A DNA stretch of 64,000 bases from Fragilaria crotonensis. Lineage: Eukaryota; Bacillariophyta; Fragilariophyceae; Fragilariales; Fragilariaceae. Each line of letters starts with the position of its first letter. The first letter of the stretch is position 1. Shown here in pieces: positions 33,706 through 45,600 of the stretch. The translations under genes were made by a program, and so were the position numbers. The stretch lies in NCBI GenBank assembly GCA_022925895.1, contig JAKSYS010000235.1:1-64000 (forward strand). The letters are read 5' to 3'. Below the pieces are notes generated by a model. It did no database searches, had not been told where the DNA came from, and worked only from the letters and a program-made list of their open reading frames with translations.

Positions 33706-34311
33706 TCGCAGTCCTTGATTGACGGAGGTCCATTGGGACCAGGATGTGGAAAAGCAGTAGAGGCGTGGACTGGAAACTGGCTCTGGCGATTTGCCTATCC
33801 GACAGAATCGTCACCACTCACGCTCGGTCCATGGCCGTCGCTCGTGACGTGGGTTATTGTTGCGATTCTGTGCGGTCTAACAAACGGAATTCTGTTCCTC
33901 TGGTCCCATCGCTGTCAGAGTCGAGGGAATCATGTGGGAGTGATTACTATGGTCGAGTCATCGGGTGGGCGAACACTCTCCCATGCCGAAAACGCTTCAT
34001 TGTTCGCATGGGCCCTGGTGAATGCAATATGTGAAGAAGTTGTCTCTCGAGGATTCTTTCTGCACGAATTCAAACGACGTGGTGGTGTTACCTTCTGGCA
34101 GGCCAATGCCTTACAAGCCACTAGCTTCGGAATATGGCATTTTCATGGTATTCCCAGTGGTTGGACTGGAGTGGGGTTGACATTCGTATATGGTCTGGTC
34201 ATGGGGTTCTTGCTGGAATATGGAGGCGGATTGCTGTTGCCGATCGTAGCTCACACGATCGCAGATTACTTTATCTTTGCTGTCATTGCACGACAAGGAA
34301 AGTTCATGTAA
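33706..34311 (+). pseudogene. CPBP/CAAX-type membrane protease, 5'-truncated copy A
   Basis: It matches the complete gene at 51895-52707 from codon ~70 onward (SLIDGGPLGPGCGKAVEAW) to the stop, keeping EEVVSR, FGIWH and HTIAD. The first ~69 codons are absent. The sequence before 33706 is instead the 3' flank of the glycosyltransferase, as in copy B. There is no in-frame ATG near the junction (the frame runs from a TTG), so it is probably not expressed as a full protease. It converges on the PGAP1-like copy with about 180 bp between stops, the same arrangement as in the complete pair. Confidence 0.7.
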
Positions 34312-34493
34312 TTGCGGCAACGTCACCAATTACTGAGTACTAGTGTGCCAGATCGAACGTGCCTTTCGGAAAGGCTTCGCGTTCACACGGTAACTTCAAG
34401 AGGGGGAAACTAGCTTTCAACGTGTTTAGTATGGTCCAGAATCACTTCGATTCTATGATAATGAACATCTTTATTTGACTAAATGACATTGTA

Positions 34494-36147
34494 CTAGAAC
34501 CTCAGTTTTGGGCCGACAACACACGAGCAATTTCTATCATAGAAACCCACGCCAGGTAATAACCAACCAGGTATGTACCTCCGGCGAAACATTCCCGGAG
34601 CAAAGACCATTGCATTCAGGGCATGAGCAACAATGAAGACTGGTTGTTCAGAATTCCTCGTTGCCGGCTTACCCACTACGAATCGAATTGCTATAGGAAC
34701 CAAAATCTTGATGACAAATGGCAGCAGTACAATCTCGCCATAGTCGTCCACGAAGCTCCACCCGATGAGGTACAATTTTCCAAAAGTCAACACGGGAATA
34801 GCAATTATCGTGAACGCGGAAAACAGGATGCTGCGAGAGTCGAACACGTTGGTGCGAGTCAGAGGTGCAAAGGAAAGATATATTGCGAGACCCACAAACA
34901 GTATGGAACTCGCTTGGAACCTTGGAGTTTTGCCAATAACCAAGCCCGCGATCACAACTACCAAGCAAACCGCGGTCGACAGAAACACAACCGTGGTCAG
35001 GGTCGCGATGGTACTGGAACGCATCGTCAAGTCATTCTTCGAGAATTTGTTTGGAAGAAACGAAAGAACCTTTCGAATTCCCCACAAAAGTGAGCTGGCG
35101 ATTAGTGAGAGTATCAGCACTGATGGCAAAGATTGGTGGCGATTCGACAGGAACGCCGACAACGTGGCAATGTACCCAACCCCAACCAAAGGTTTCAGAT
35201 TCGGCGCCGCCAAGTAAAAACCACACAGCAGCGAGTACATGATCAGCAAAAGATCAAAGTTGTAAATCATTGCGGATTCCAATGCAACAAAACTGGCATA
35301 CCCGCGCTGCGTGGAGTACCGTCTCTTTTGCTCTTCAACGAAGAGGGCGTAACTTCCATTAACTGTGCCAACTTGCTCCACCACCGACTTGCGATCTGCG
35401 GTCTCATCTTGAGAGAGGACAAAAAGGATCTTTCGCGCCTTGTCGAGTACTTGGTGGCACCAAACAATGGCCTTGTGGTCCATCCCGAACGAGGTACCGG
35501 CAACTCTTGATACACCCACAGTGGCTTCACATAAAGTAGAAGGGATGAGCTCATCCTTCAGTCCTCCAGAGATGGATGTTACCAGAATGCTATCACTTAG
35601 ATATTCCAGATCGCGATACACGTCGCGTATGCTTTCATCGAAAGCATACGGCGATGCAACGTGAGGTGTAGCCAGAGTGATAATGTTTCGTATCTTGTCC
35701 CCGACCGATGTAACATATACGGGGACTGCCTTGGCAACTAGCCCTCCAATGGAATGCCCCACCAGCGTTACAGTCGACACGCCGCAGTCGGTGGCGAGCT
35801 GCCTCACTACCTGTGCAACATATTTGCTTTGGCTTCGAATCAAATTTCCATGCAATGCAGCCCCCTGTTCGGCAAAGTCTACGCAATAGACTTCATATAC
35901 AAAGTTCTCCTCGATCGGCAATGCCATTGCGCAATGTTGCACCATCTCGCAGGGATTTGAGGACTGTGGCTTCGTTCGTGTCCCTTTGTCTTGTCAGTTG
36001 AATTCCGTGCGCCCCCAGGGAACGGCATTGCGTGTAACTTCCCCAATGACCAGGAATGTAGAGGACAACAAATGGATCGGCAGCGCAGTGGCGTTGAGAA
36101 ATATCTTGGGGATTGGCAGCGCCAGCGCCTCGGCGATTGAGCAAATG
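34494..36147 (-). pseudogene. PGAP1-like GPI inositol-deacylase, damaged copy A
   Basis: Counterpart of 52903-54791. The N-terminal ~80 codons, including the signal anchor, are missing because homology stops at 36147. A 2-bp loss near 35910 (TCCTCGATCGG against TCCTCGCGATCGG) separates the IPGHWGSY region from the lipase core. The remaining ATG frame from 35945 (483 codons) still holds GHSIGG, ATPHVASP and the multi-spanning membrane domain. Another 2-bp difference near 34583 changes the last ~35 residues. It is probably a pseudogene, though a shortened protein is possible. Confidence 0.75.
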
Positions 36148-36470
36148 TAGGAACTTGAAGTTTATCTGAGGTCTTGCATTAGATGTCTGGAACCCCAATT
36201 GCAAACCTTTTCTTCTGACATTGATGCCGACAGTGGCTTTTCAGGACTAAGTATGGGACCGTGCTTGCACACAATTTTGCTCCTATGTGTTCGAAGCGAC
36301 GAATGGACGTCGGTGAAATGGGTGAACTGTTGGTCGGAAGGTCCAATTCTCGGACAGGTTGTGAATTAGGTGTTGCATTAACATGCAAAAGCGAGCAACG
36401 GAAAGTGGTTGTCTTCGGATTCAAGACCCAAACCGTCCACGGGTTTGAGATTCACCACTGCATTCCATGG
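36148..36470. other. Shared 3' spacer of copies A and B
   Basis: Matches 50936-51267. A minus-strand frame is open in both copies, but most differences between them change the amino acid, so I do not call it a gene. Confidence 0.6.
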
Positions 36471-37783
36471 GCGTTTGTCCCTCCACCTGCTCGTCATGTT
36501 CATTCATTCCACCGCGTTGCCTTAATTCTAAAGGCATCCGATCCGTGACCCTTCAAGACCTGCCTTGTTTGCGTTACCCTCTTGTTTTTCCTTGTTTCCT
36601 TGACTGTTCCCCTACTATGATAAACCAGGATTCGTTTCCTTTCGTATTGGCAGGATGTTTGTGAATCGATGGGTTTACTCACTCCGGCTCCGCTACCTCC
36701 ATGTCAAGCTATTGCTTGTTATAGGTGACATTTCACCGCAGTGTTTATTGTCATAACAAGCTGAACTCCTGCTGTTGTTGTTGTTGATACCCGCGTCTCC
36801 ACCACAGCTGTGTTGAAACTTCGGCCCTCTCGTATTGTCGTTGTGTCGATTTACCAACATCCACAAATCAAACTGATACTCGACACCGATCGTGGTTGAC
36901 CAACAACACTATGCTACTAAAGTACAGAGATTGTCGCCCCGTGGCATTACATATCCCGTTGTGTACCATGTTGGGCAGTAGCTAAATGCATCAAGGCATC
37001 AATGCCGATACTCTGACATTGGCAAGCTTGATGTTGGACTAACGACCAGCATTGACCTCGAACTTATTAATAGCTGGACATTTTTGGTTTTGTTTTTGGG
37101 ATCACACGAACTTGAGCTGAACTCGCAGACTCGACATCATCCAAGTTTGTCATTAAGCTTGAAACATATAATTGCACTCTTTTCTTGCAAGTGTGAGAGG
37201 TTGGCAAGGCTCACGTAATGTGCGGATCCCTCCGCGGGGTCTTCACTTTCGGTACACTTGGGTACTGTTGTAGAATGAACTCTACTGCGAGGCGATACAG
37301 GCCCTAAACCCAACGCGGTGATGAAGTCGCAACGTTTCCAAACTATTGATAACAAGCGGAGAAGAGTCAATCAAACTCTGAAGCTTACTAACTGGATTAT
37401 TTCAAGAGCATGCGACTCTTGAAACTTGAAACACATATGCATACCACATACACACATACACAGTACATGTATGGTTTGGATTGATTGCTCTCGTGACGCG
37501 CTGATTTAGAATTCAAGGAAATGACGTCAAGCCATACCAATCAGCATGCTCTCCGTATGTTACTGTCTTACTGGAGTACTGTATCAGCGTAGGTAGCACG
37601 TGAAAAGGTCAGTAGTGTGACGTCATGCTTGACGTCATTTCCTTGCATTCTACTCGAACCCTCCTTTTTACTACGTCAGCCCACGTGACGTGAGTTTTGT
37701 GACAGATTTCCTTTTCTCCATTCGCCATTGCTACCGTACGAGTACCGTTACTCGAGTCGACGGTAGCGATTGGGTCGGTTTGC
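36471..37783. other. Unique spacer between duplication copies
   Basis: No gene is recognised. It contains a TGTTG-repeat run (GCTGTTGTTGTTGTTGATAC near 36770) and a weak minus-strand frame at 37370-37137. The sequence is not repeated elsewhere in the window. Confidence 0.4.
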
Positions 37784-38266
37784 TTACTTCCAACAGTGTA
37801 CAAGTACCTGAGCAGAACATAAAACATATTCTGTCGATTTCTGGTCATTCCGCTCCCAATGGTTAGGGGGCGGAAACTTGGCACACAACGACTGATTGGC
37901 ATAGCACCATGAATAATTGGGATAAACAACCTCGGTGTAGTAATGATATAAACTCTGAGAACCTTGTGCTCGTTTGCCATTCAAGCTGTTTTTATTGATA
38001 AAACCCCTTGGTTGCTCGCGAAGGCTGGCCAATCTTTCTCGCTTAAGTAGATCTTCAAATCCTAGAGCCTTGTTGCGGTTCTGAATGTGATGCGACTTGT
38101 GACACAAGTCTCGAACCGGGCTGGTCTTTTGAGATTTACCGGCGGTGAAGGAGATGGAGATGGTGCAACGAGCAGGGAGGTTGCTACATTGTTCAACCAA
38201 GGAAAGGCTGTCATCAAAATATCCTAAGGCAATCGTTATCTTGATCAACACAATGCTGGGGTTCCT
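37784..38266 (-). CDS. Unrecognised open frame, about 160 codons
   Basis: The frame runs from about 38266 to a stop at 37784. It has balanced protein-like composition (IKITIALGYFDDSLSLVEQC, LGFEDLLKRERLASLREQP). No ATG lies near its beginning, so it may be the last exon of a spliced gene or a repeat remnant. No membrane segment or known motif is visible. It lies in the unique spacer just left of duplication copy B. A second frame (37980-37609) overlaps it and is less convincing. Confidence 0.3.
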   Translation of the reverse strand, partial: RNPSIVLIKITIALGYFDDSLSLVEQCSNLPARCTISISFTAGKSQKTSPVRDLCHKSHHIQNRNKALGFEDLLKRERLASLREQPRGFINKNSLNGKRAQGSQSLYHYYTEVVYPNYSWCYANQSLCAKFPPPNHWERNDQKSTEYVLCSAQVLVHCWK

Positions 38267-39116
38267 GGATTCACTGCATCATTGCCTCTTTGTACATTGA
38301 GCGACATGCTGATCAATGCGAGAATGTGCGTGAATTCTACAAGTACTTAATGCGCGCCATACACGATCTACAGTGTCGTTGTTGACAACGGATCATTTTC
38401 AAGAAGGCGGCTAAAATAGAGAGTTACAATATCCCTCTCATTTCACAGATTGTGAACCGAATCGCCTTCTCGCACGGCACTTTGATGGCTTTCGCCGTTT
38501 GTATGACTGATGAGATGCTCGTTTTCTTCTTCTTTCCTTAGTAGGGTAAACATTTGCTTGCTTCCTGTTGTGTCGGTACTGCTGACAAAACACCGCAGTT
38601 TCCATCGTCTGACCCCGAAGAGCATAACCTCGCTGTATCAACCAAGCCAGGAATGAAGAAACACGGGAGCAATGCAAAGAATAATTCATTTTCCTTATGT
38701 TAATACAAAAGAAATGCAAAAACAACGATTGAAATTTTCCTGTCGGTTCGATGCCGATGCTGTCAGTGAGAATGTCATCAAAAGTGAGATTAACGATGAA
38801 AGCGTGCACTATGTCATTCACTGACACCCATGGAACAACATAGTGCACGATTCTATCGTCGTTTCAAGAATTTGTCAAATTGTTTGGATTTGAAAATTGG
38901 ACTTGACCATTATCTACTCTTGAGCCAAGAATCAAAATGTCAGCATATAAATTCCATAGTCAAACGGTCATATAACGCCAGGCTGGCCGGATCAACACAT
39001 TGAATTAATTCTCAAATGGTCTCTAGTGAAGTCTTCAGCAACTCCTCCTCAAGCTCACCGTGGACCATGCCCCCACCACCATTGTCGTAGCTATGCTGCA
39101 CATAAAAGAACCCATA

Positions 39117-40166
39117 CATCTAAGGGTGCCAAAACCAAGTCGGCTCTTGGATATGAAAAACCAATCATCTTTGATATGATAATTTTTTGTAAATAATTTT
39201 GACCTAAAATATGGGTAAAAACTTAGGACTAGCTAAAGAGCTTGTACATCATGTGTATGAAGTGGGTTTCCTCGTATTCCTGAACTCCAAAATTTATTCT
39301 TCCAGAATTTTTTCATCTCTTGCATAGGAGCTCATGCCTCACATTCCTGAGCTCCGAAATTTCAAATCCTGAATGTTGCTGAATCATTTTTACTAGTGTT
39401 TGAGTGGAATTCCTGAGCTCTTGGACTCCAATTATATGTACTATACCACTTCTTCATTTGTGATCATGAATTTCAATTCCTGAATTTGACATACGAAAAG
39501 AAGAAGTTTGCTGGGTAGTGTGTATGAAGTAATCACCTCAGTAGTTCTGAGCTGACATTGTTCATATAATTGATATTATTGTTGCTCATTTTAACTTTTG
39601 TTGGAGATCAGTTTTACTGTGCCTATTTGTGTGGCTTTGATGAAGCATTGTTCTACTATTCATTACTAAGTGTCTGTCAATTCTAAACTGCCTCCACTTT
39701 CACTTCACTGTAGACAAGTTCAGAAGCAAGATGCCTGGAGTAGTTATCATCCTCTTCATCAGAGTCATTGTCAAATTCATCCATGCACTTGTGTGGGCCT
39801 TTCTTACCCTTGTCATCAAATTGTTTCCTGACCCCCCGGCCAGACTCCTTTTTCCTTCTGGAGAGAAACATTTTAAGTAGTTCCTGGTTGAATGTTGGGG
39901 CTGATTTCTTTCTATCTTTCTTGATTGCCATGTATAATTCATCGTATTTTCTCATTCCAGCCTGTGGCCAACCACAGCCTCCCCCATTATCATGAGCACC
40001 CTTGTTCCTGGAGAATGTGTAAAGTGGTGGCTGCGGAACATGGTATTGCAAAGATTGGTCAGAAGTAAGGATGTGGTTTTTTCATTTCATATATCATAGT
40101 GTAACTTACTGGTAGGTTTTTGTTGTCCTCATCAGTCCATGTACCAATTTGCTGTTTTCAACAAGC
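39117..40166 (-). mobile_element. Element X copy 2, 1050 bp, with TA target duplication
   Basis: The duplication copy A has ...ACGCATAGTAGTAG at 28750. Here TA is present on both sides (39115-39116 and 40167-40168) of a 1050-bp insert starting CATCTAAGGGTGCC and ending (plus strand) TTCAACAAGC. The ends are not inverted repeats of each other. It contains a two-exon frame on the minus strand and a 3' tail with TTCCTGAGCTC-like words. It is probably a truncated or deleted copy of the longer element seen at 7150-9384. Class not determined. Confidence 0.6.
39683..40166 (-). CDS. Element X protein, C-terminal part, two exons
   Basis: Exon 40166-40110 (KQQIGTWTDEDNKNLP) joins exon 40030-39683 through a 79-bp intron with GTAAGT donor and CCGCAG acceptor (40109-40031). 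The product continues YTFSRNKGAHDNGGGCGWPQ, AGMRKYDELYMAIKKDRKKS, a basic stretch, and an acidic run (DNDSDEEDD) to the stop after VKVEAV. The pattern of an aromatic-rich loop with YDELYMAIKKDRK resembles, from memory, an uncharacterised protein found in many copies in diatom genomes. The N-terminal part is missing at the element's edge. Function unknown. Confidence 0.45.
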
Positions 40167-40686
40167 TAGTAGTAGAGGATAGTTCTGGACTCATGTCTCA
40201 TGTCCCTTAGCTAGTGATTGAATATGGTCTTCACAATGACTTGTTTCATATGCTCACGAGGAGGTTGCTGACAATTTCCCTATCCCAGCAATGGAATGGG
40301 TGTAAAGACATTGGTCTTCTTTCAGCCAATCATGCTTGTGCTGGTAACAATCATATTCACACGGGTGTCAAATTTTGTCGTGTATCATTGTCTTTGTCGG
40401 AAGCAACTGTTTTAGTATGGTGTACTACTAATTGACAAGGAGGATACAATGCGACCAAACCTATTGTGCTGAATTAACCTCCATTGGTTCCACAGTCGAC
40501 GAGGAATCAATATCAATCCAAGGTGTCTTGGTTTTCCAGTTTCAAAGCCTCCGTATCATTTTGGCGAGGACAACAGAGTTCCCAGATCCCAGACGGCGAA
40601 CTCAAAACGAGCCATTACGGTCTTGTATGAGTCTACTAGACCACAAAGACTCATGAATGCTCAATGGTGGTGCTGATTGAAGAATT

Positions 40687-41741
40687 TCACTGATGTGTGT
40701 ACCAAGGTCCTTGGTAACACTTTATTCCAGGACTTCTTAGTGTTGGATGATATGATGACTTCTTGACAGAGACTGGGTTTGTTAGGAGAGATAAGCCTGG
40801 CTCATGATGTTTGTTCATCTGACATTGAAAAAATGACATGCTGTTTTGTCTTCTCTCAAACAACAAGGACACATTTTTTTTAAAATAGGATCCTTGCTCT
40901 CTGTCCAATGATGGTAACGCCTTGTAGCTACCCACAGGGTGCCAATCATGAATTACTTTCATGTGAGTGACTTATGCGGCAAGCAACCAGCAGAAGGATT
41001 GGGCTCATAACACTCACCAACCATTGCTTCCACTCCAGCATTGCGGCCAAGTGCAGTAGACCGCACGTGCCCCTAGCGTAGAGCGATACAGTATACTATA
41101 ATTACTAGTATCCAGTACTACAATACAATGGCCATGTATAGTACTTGGATATACCGGTAGGCTAGTAATACCAAAGTACAGTGCAACAATAGAACACTGA
41201 TCCTGTACAACAGTGCAACCGTACAACAGTAGAATGAGAACTGTTTGACATCTCTTGGAAACTCACTGAGTCTCCTAGATGAATGAAAGAGAACAGTCCA
41301 ATCCCACCAAGGATGGGACTGCTCTCTTGGTTTAAAAACTAGTCTCATAACTTTAATAAGTCTACAACTATTACCCCCTTTAACCTAGCTACAAATTAAA
41401 TTACAAAAACTGATTACTTGGCGCGTAGGGCACCAAGCAAGCCAGGGATAAATCCCGGAGCGTCTGAGCTGTCTATTGACAATGTCGGCACCATCCACAG
41501 CGCAGCTGCGGAATTCGCTCATTTCAAATCATGACAGCATTATCCCTCCTTCTCAAGGAGCACAGTCTCCGCCTTCTCTAGATCTCTTCCTTGACATCTT
41601 ACAATTTCTTTGAATCACTGGATTGATGGAGGAAGTCTGAGATGCAATCTGTTCTTCAATCAACACTGCTGCCAAGGCTTTGATCAAATAATGCGTTGAA
41701 TCTGTCGCAATCCATTCTTGACGCATCACAACAACTCTCAC
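40687..41741 (-). pseudogene. Small spliced gene, copy B, interrupted by a solo LTR
   Basis: Counterpart of 29416-29938. The first exon (41741 leftward; VVVMRQEWIATDSTHYLIK) is still open. The second exon is split by the solo LTR at 41052-41432, and its distal part (MKVIHDWHPVGSYKALPSL) lies at 40962-40687 with a changed C-terminus. An extra ~25 bp is also present near 40970. It is clearly non-functional as a full gene. Confidence 0.45.
41052..41432 (-). repeat. Solo Gypsy LTR, 381 bp, CCAAG target duplication
   Basis: A reverse-orientation relative of the LTRs at 42238-42620 and 47107-47490, about 5% different by eye. It is bounded TG...CA and flanked by CCAAG (41047-41051 and 41433-41437). 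Copy A has the single site GCGGCCAAGCAAGCC. No internal sequence remains, as after recombination between two LTRs. It is older than the neighbouring element. Confidence 0.85.
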
Positions 41742-42237
41742 AGCAATGGAATACTAGTATAATTTATAGGCAGATCAATTCCGATGCACTCATTTCTTGC
41801 AAATTTGCTTGTTGTCATCCCTCCATACAGCTTTTCTTTAAGATCGACAATCACCTACTACGACGAAGTAATATGAGAGAGCAGAGAAGTGCAAGCAAGA
41901 AGAAGCAATGAATTACTGAGTATCTTGACCTCGCAAATGCACACTCGTTAGAAGTGTAGTATAGCACCCCATGTCACTTGTAAATGCTGGTAGTACTGGA
42001 GTACTGGTTGCACAAATCATTGTACTGGAGTACAAGTACTAGCTTTCCAATGGTTGGATCCTCACCTCGTTGTTGTCGTCTTGCTTCTTGTTCTTGTTCT
42101 CGTTCTCGTTCTCATTCTCGTTCATCTTTGATAGCGCCTTCTGATAAAGAAAACGTCCTTGCTTGATCAGATCTAATTGCTCATGGTGGCAGAATTTTAT
42201 CTACAATGTATGATATGACAAAGACATGGCTGAGATG

Positions 42238-42620
42238 TGCCCTACGCGCGAAGTAATCAGTTTTATTTTGGAGGCTAATTTGTAGCTAGTTTTAAAGGGT
42301 TAATAGTTGCACCTTATTAAAAGTTATGAGACTAGTTTAAAAGCAAGAGAGCAGTCCCATCCTTGGTGGGATTGGACTGTTCTCTTTCATTCATCTAGGA
42401 GACTCAGTGAGTCTCCAAGAGATGTCAAACAGTTCTCATTCTACTGTTGTACGGTTGTACTGTTGTACAGGATCAGTGTTCTATTGTTGCACTGTACTAT
42501 GGTATTACTAGTCTACCGGTATATCCAAGTACTATACATGGCCATTGTATTGTAGTACTGGATACTAGTAATATAGTATACTGTATCGCACTACGCTAAG
42601 GGCACGTGCGGTGTACTGCA
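42238..42620 (-). repeat. Gypsy LTR, downstream copy (element orientation)
   Basis: 383 bp, TGCCCTACGCG...GGTGTACTGCA. Rich in GTAC/AGTACT words. Nearly identical to 47107-47490. Confidence 0.9.
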
Positions 42621-42629
42621 CTCGCTTCC

Positions 42630-45600
42630 CTAATTGGGCGGTACGCGTTCTTTATATGGTGTCAGTCGACGTATGTTGACACGTTCATTGACAATGCCAC
42701 GTTGAATGCGTACTGTACCATTAGCATAGGTTTCAGTAATCCGATAAGGTCCCGTACGTGGGGCGGACAATTTGGAGATCAGTCCTGGTTTTTCCAATAG
42801 GACTTTTTCGCCAACACGGTACTCGTGTTCAATGCGTTTTGCATTTTCCTTTTTATTATTGGCGTTAATAATGTCTTGCTTACGTTGTCGTATTCTAGCC
42901 CAATCCGTTTTTAATTGGATGGGCAACAACATGTCGCGTCCAAATACTAACTGTCCGGGTGTAGCATCTAACGTAGTATGTACTGTACTACGTATTGCCC
43001 ATGCAGCTGCACTTAGGAACGGTCCCCAAGGGTCATTCGCATCGAGTTCTTTGTGTTCGAGTTCGAATGTCCGAAGTGCATTGCCAAGTACTTGATGTAC
43101 TCGTTCTACAATACCGTTTGATTGTGGATTGTAACTAGATGACGGTTTTTCTTTCATACCATAATTCTCGCACATTTGTTTGAATTGTGCTTTGAATTCT
43201 GAACCGTTATCATACCCTATGTATTGGGGTCGTGGATATCTTGTCAACCACGTATTATTAAACGCTTCCATGACAGTATGTGCATTTTTATCTGGTATAG
43301 AAATGACTTCGAACCATCCTGTCACGGGGTCGATCATAGTCAATGCACGAAGTGTATGCGTGGACGTTGGAGTACGTACCACGTATGGTCCAATCAAGTC
43401 TACGTTTACACGAGACCAGGGAAGTTCTTCAGCTTCCTTAGGAGGTAAGTGTCCATACTTCTTCCTTTGTTTCTTAAATAGTTGACACGTACGACATGTC
43501 TTACAGAATGTCTCAACGTGACTACGTAATTTTGGCCACGTACATGTTTGACGTATCATTGCCTCAGTGCGTGATTCGCCTGGGTGTGCTAGGTACTCAT
43601 GATACCAAGCTACTACGCGTTGTTGAAGTTGAATGGGAATATATATTTTTCCCTGGTACGTAATGACCTCAACTCCTTCAATCGTTTTGGTATTGAAGTT
43701 TTGACTTTTTGATTTCGTACTTCTTCGTTTAAGTTCGTTATCTAACCGTTGGTATTTAGCGATTAGCGTAGGACTTAACGGAAAGTCCGTTTCTTTGACG
43801 TCCGCCTTTGTCATGAAGATGTAAGCCATACTATCATTTGTAGGCTCTGCGGGTAACTTCTCATTGAAGTTTGCATCTAATCGTGACAAGGCGTCAGCAA
43901 TGACGTTCTTTTCTCCTTTTATGTGTAGAAAGGTAGGTCCAAACTCTTCTATTAGGAGTCTCCATCGTATGATACGATCGGTGGACATTTTCTGATATAG
44001 GAGATTCTTATGATCTGTATGTACTATCAGTTTTTGACCTAATAGTATATTTTTGAATTCCTTAAGTGTTTCTACTATGGATAACAGCTCTTGTTCACCA
44101 GTCGTGTAACGTTTTTGAGCGCTGTTAAGTTTCCTACTGTAGAAAGCTAACGGACGGTCATTTTGCATTATGACTGCTCCCAGTTGATAATCACTGGAGT
44201 CCGTATAAATGTGAAAGTCTTTTGAGAAGTCAGGATAAGCCAGTAATGTCTCTCTCGACTAATTATGGCCTTAATGTCTTCAAATGCTTTCTGTTCTTTA
44301 TCATGCCAAATAAATTTAGCTTTGGCAGAACACAGCGCCGTAAGCGGTGCTAGTATGTGACTTCTACGTCGCCACATGTCACGGTAGTAATTGATCATAC
44401 CTAAGAAACGTCTTAACTGCCGTTTGGTAGTTGGTGGTGTCAGCCGCATAATCGCTTCCACTTTCTTAGGTTGAGGTTGGATACCGCGACGAGTAATCCA
44501 ATAGCCTAAGTAATCAATCTCGGTCACAGCGAACGAGGATTTACGTAGGTTAATGGCAAAGCCAACATCAGTTAGGCGTTGCAACACGAGTTCAACATGC
44601 TGAAGATGGTCCTCGTAGGAACCTGCTGTTGTAATCAGTATGTCATCTAAGTACGCACGCACATTAGGCAAATCGCCCATAATGTCATTAATTATGGCCT
44701 GAAAGATGTCAGGACTGCCATTCAAGCCCATAGGTAGGCGACAGTAGCGATATTTGCCCCAGGGTACAATCATCGTACATAGATAGCTGGATTCTTTATC
44801 CAGTACAATATGGTAGTAGCCCATACTTAAGTCCAGAGCCGTTGCCCAAGTAAACCCTTCAAGTTTCTGAAGAAGGTCTGCAATCTTGGGTAACGGGTAT
44901 GGTTTACGTTTGATGTACCTATTAAGTACACGAAAGTCCGTTAGGACTCGAACGTCACCAGTCTTTTTAGGCTGTATGAACGTTGGTGCCGCCCACTCGG
45001 AGTCATTGCACTTCGTTAATACTCCTATGTCACATAGGCGTTGAATTTCTTTCTTCGTTGTTTCCTCGTAGCATTTTGGTACAGGGAACGGACGAGCGTG
45101 ATACGGCTTCTCATCCTTACTTAAGGGCCGTAGTTCGAGATGTACAGGCGGTACATTAAGTACGCCCAGTCCTCCACGAAACAACTTTGGGTACTTTCGT
45201 AGCGAACGTACGAGTTGTTCTTGTTGATCGTTATTTAGGTGCGTATCCATGTGTGCGTAGTCATCCAGATCTAACGCACTATAGTCTGCATCCAGTATAC
45301 GTTTCTGCCTTGCTTCTGCTTCCTTGAGTACCGTAGGTTCGATACTGTGGTAGTAGATAGCTGTAGCATTCTGTAGATCGGATATTACGTGTTTTTCTTT
45401 CATGGGAATTTCTACACCTTCCCATACTATCCGTTGGGTATTGAAATTAATTTCGATACCTAATTCTGATAGTAAATCTGCACCGATGATCATGTCATAC
45501 TGTGCATTCTTGCGCAATGTATGTGTGTCCTCATGACACACCCATTGTACTATTTTTGACGTACTAAACTCGGGTAATTTGAATTTAATTTCCCGTTGCA

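Larger units (their letters stand above)
28311..36470. repeat. Segmental duplication copy A
   Basis: Direct repeat of 38673-51267. Homology starts inside the MITE-like element (ATGCAAAGAATA) and ends near TGCATTCCATG at 36470. It carries the small spliced gene, the glycosyltransferase and a truncated CPBP/PGAP1 pair. By eye the copies are about 95% alike in non-coding parts and closer in the glycosyltransferase. Copy A lacks all three transposon insertions found in copy B and so serves as their empty site. Confidence 0.85.

Noticed and set aside
38438-38848. A 136-codon minus-strand frame crossing the start of duplication copy B
   Set aside because: Joins unrelated sequence on the two sides of the breakpoint; the part inside the repeat is MITE-like sequence, so it is a chance fusion.
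39117-40166. Element X as a classic inverted-repeat transposon
   Set aside because: Its two ends (CATCTAAGGG and the inverse of CAACAAGC) are not inverted copies of each other, so the class is left open.
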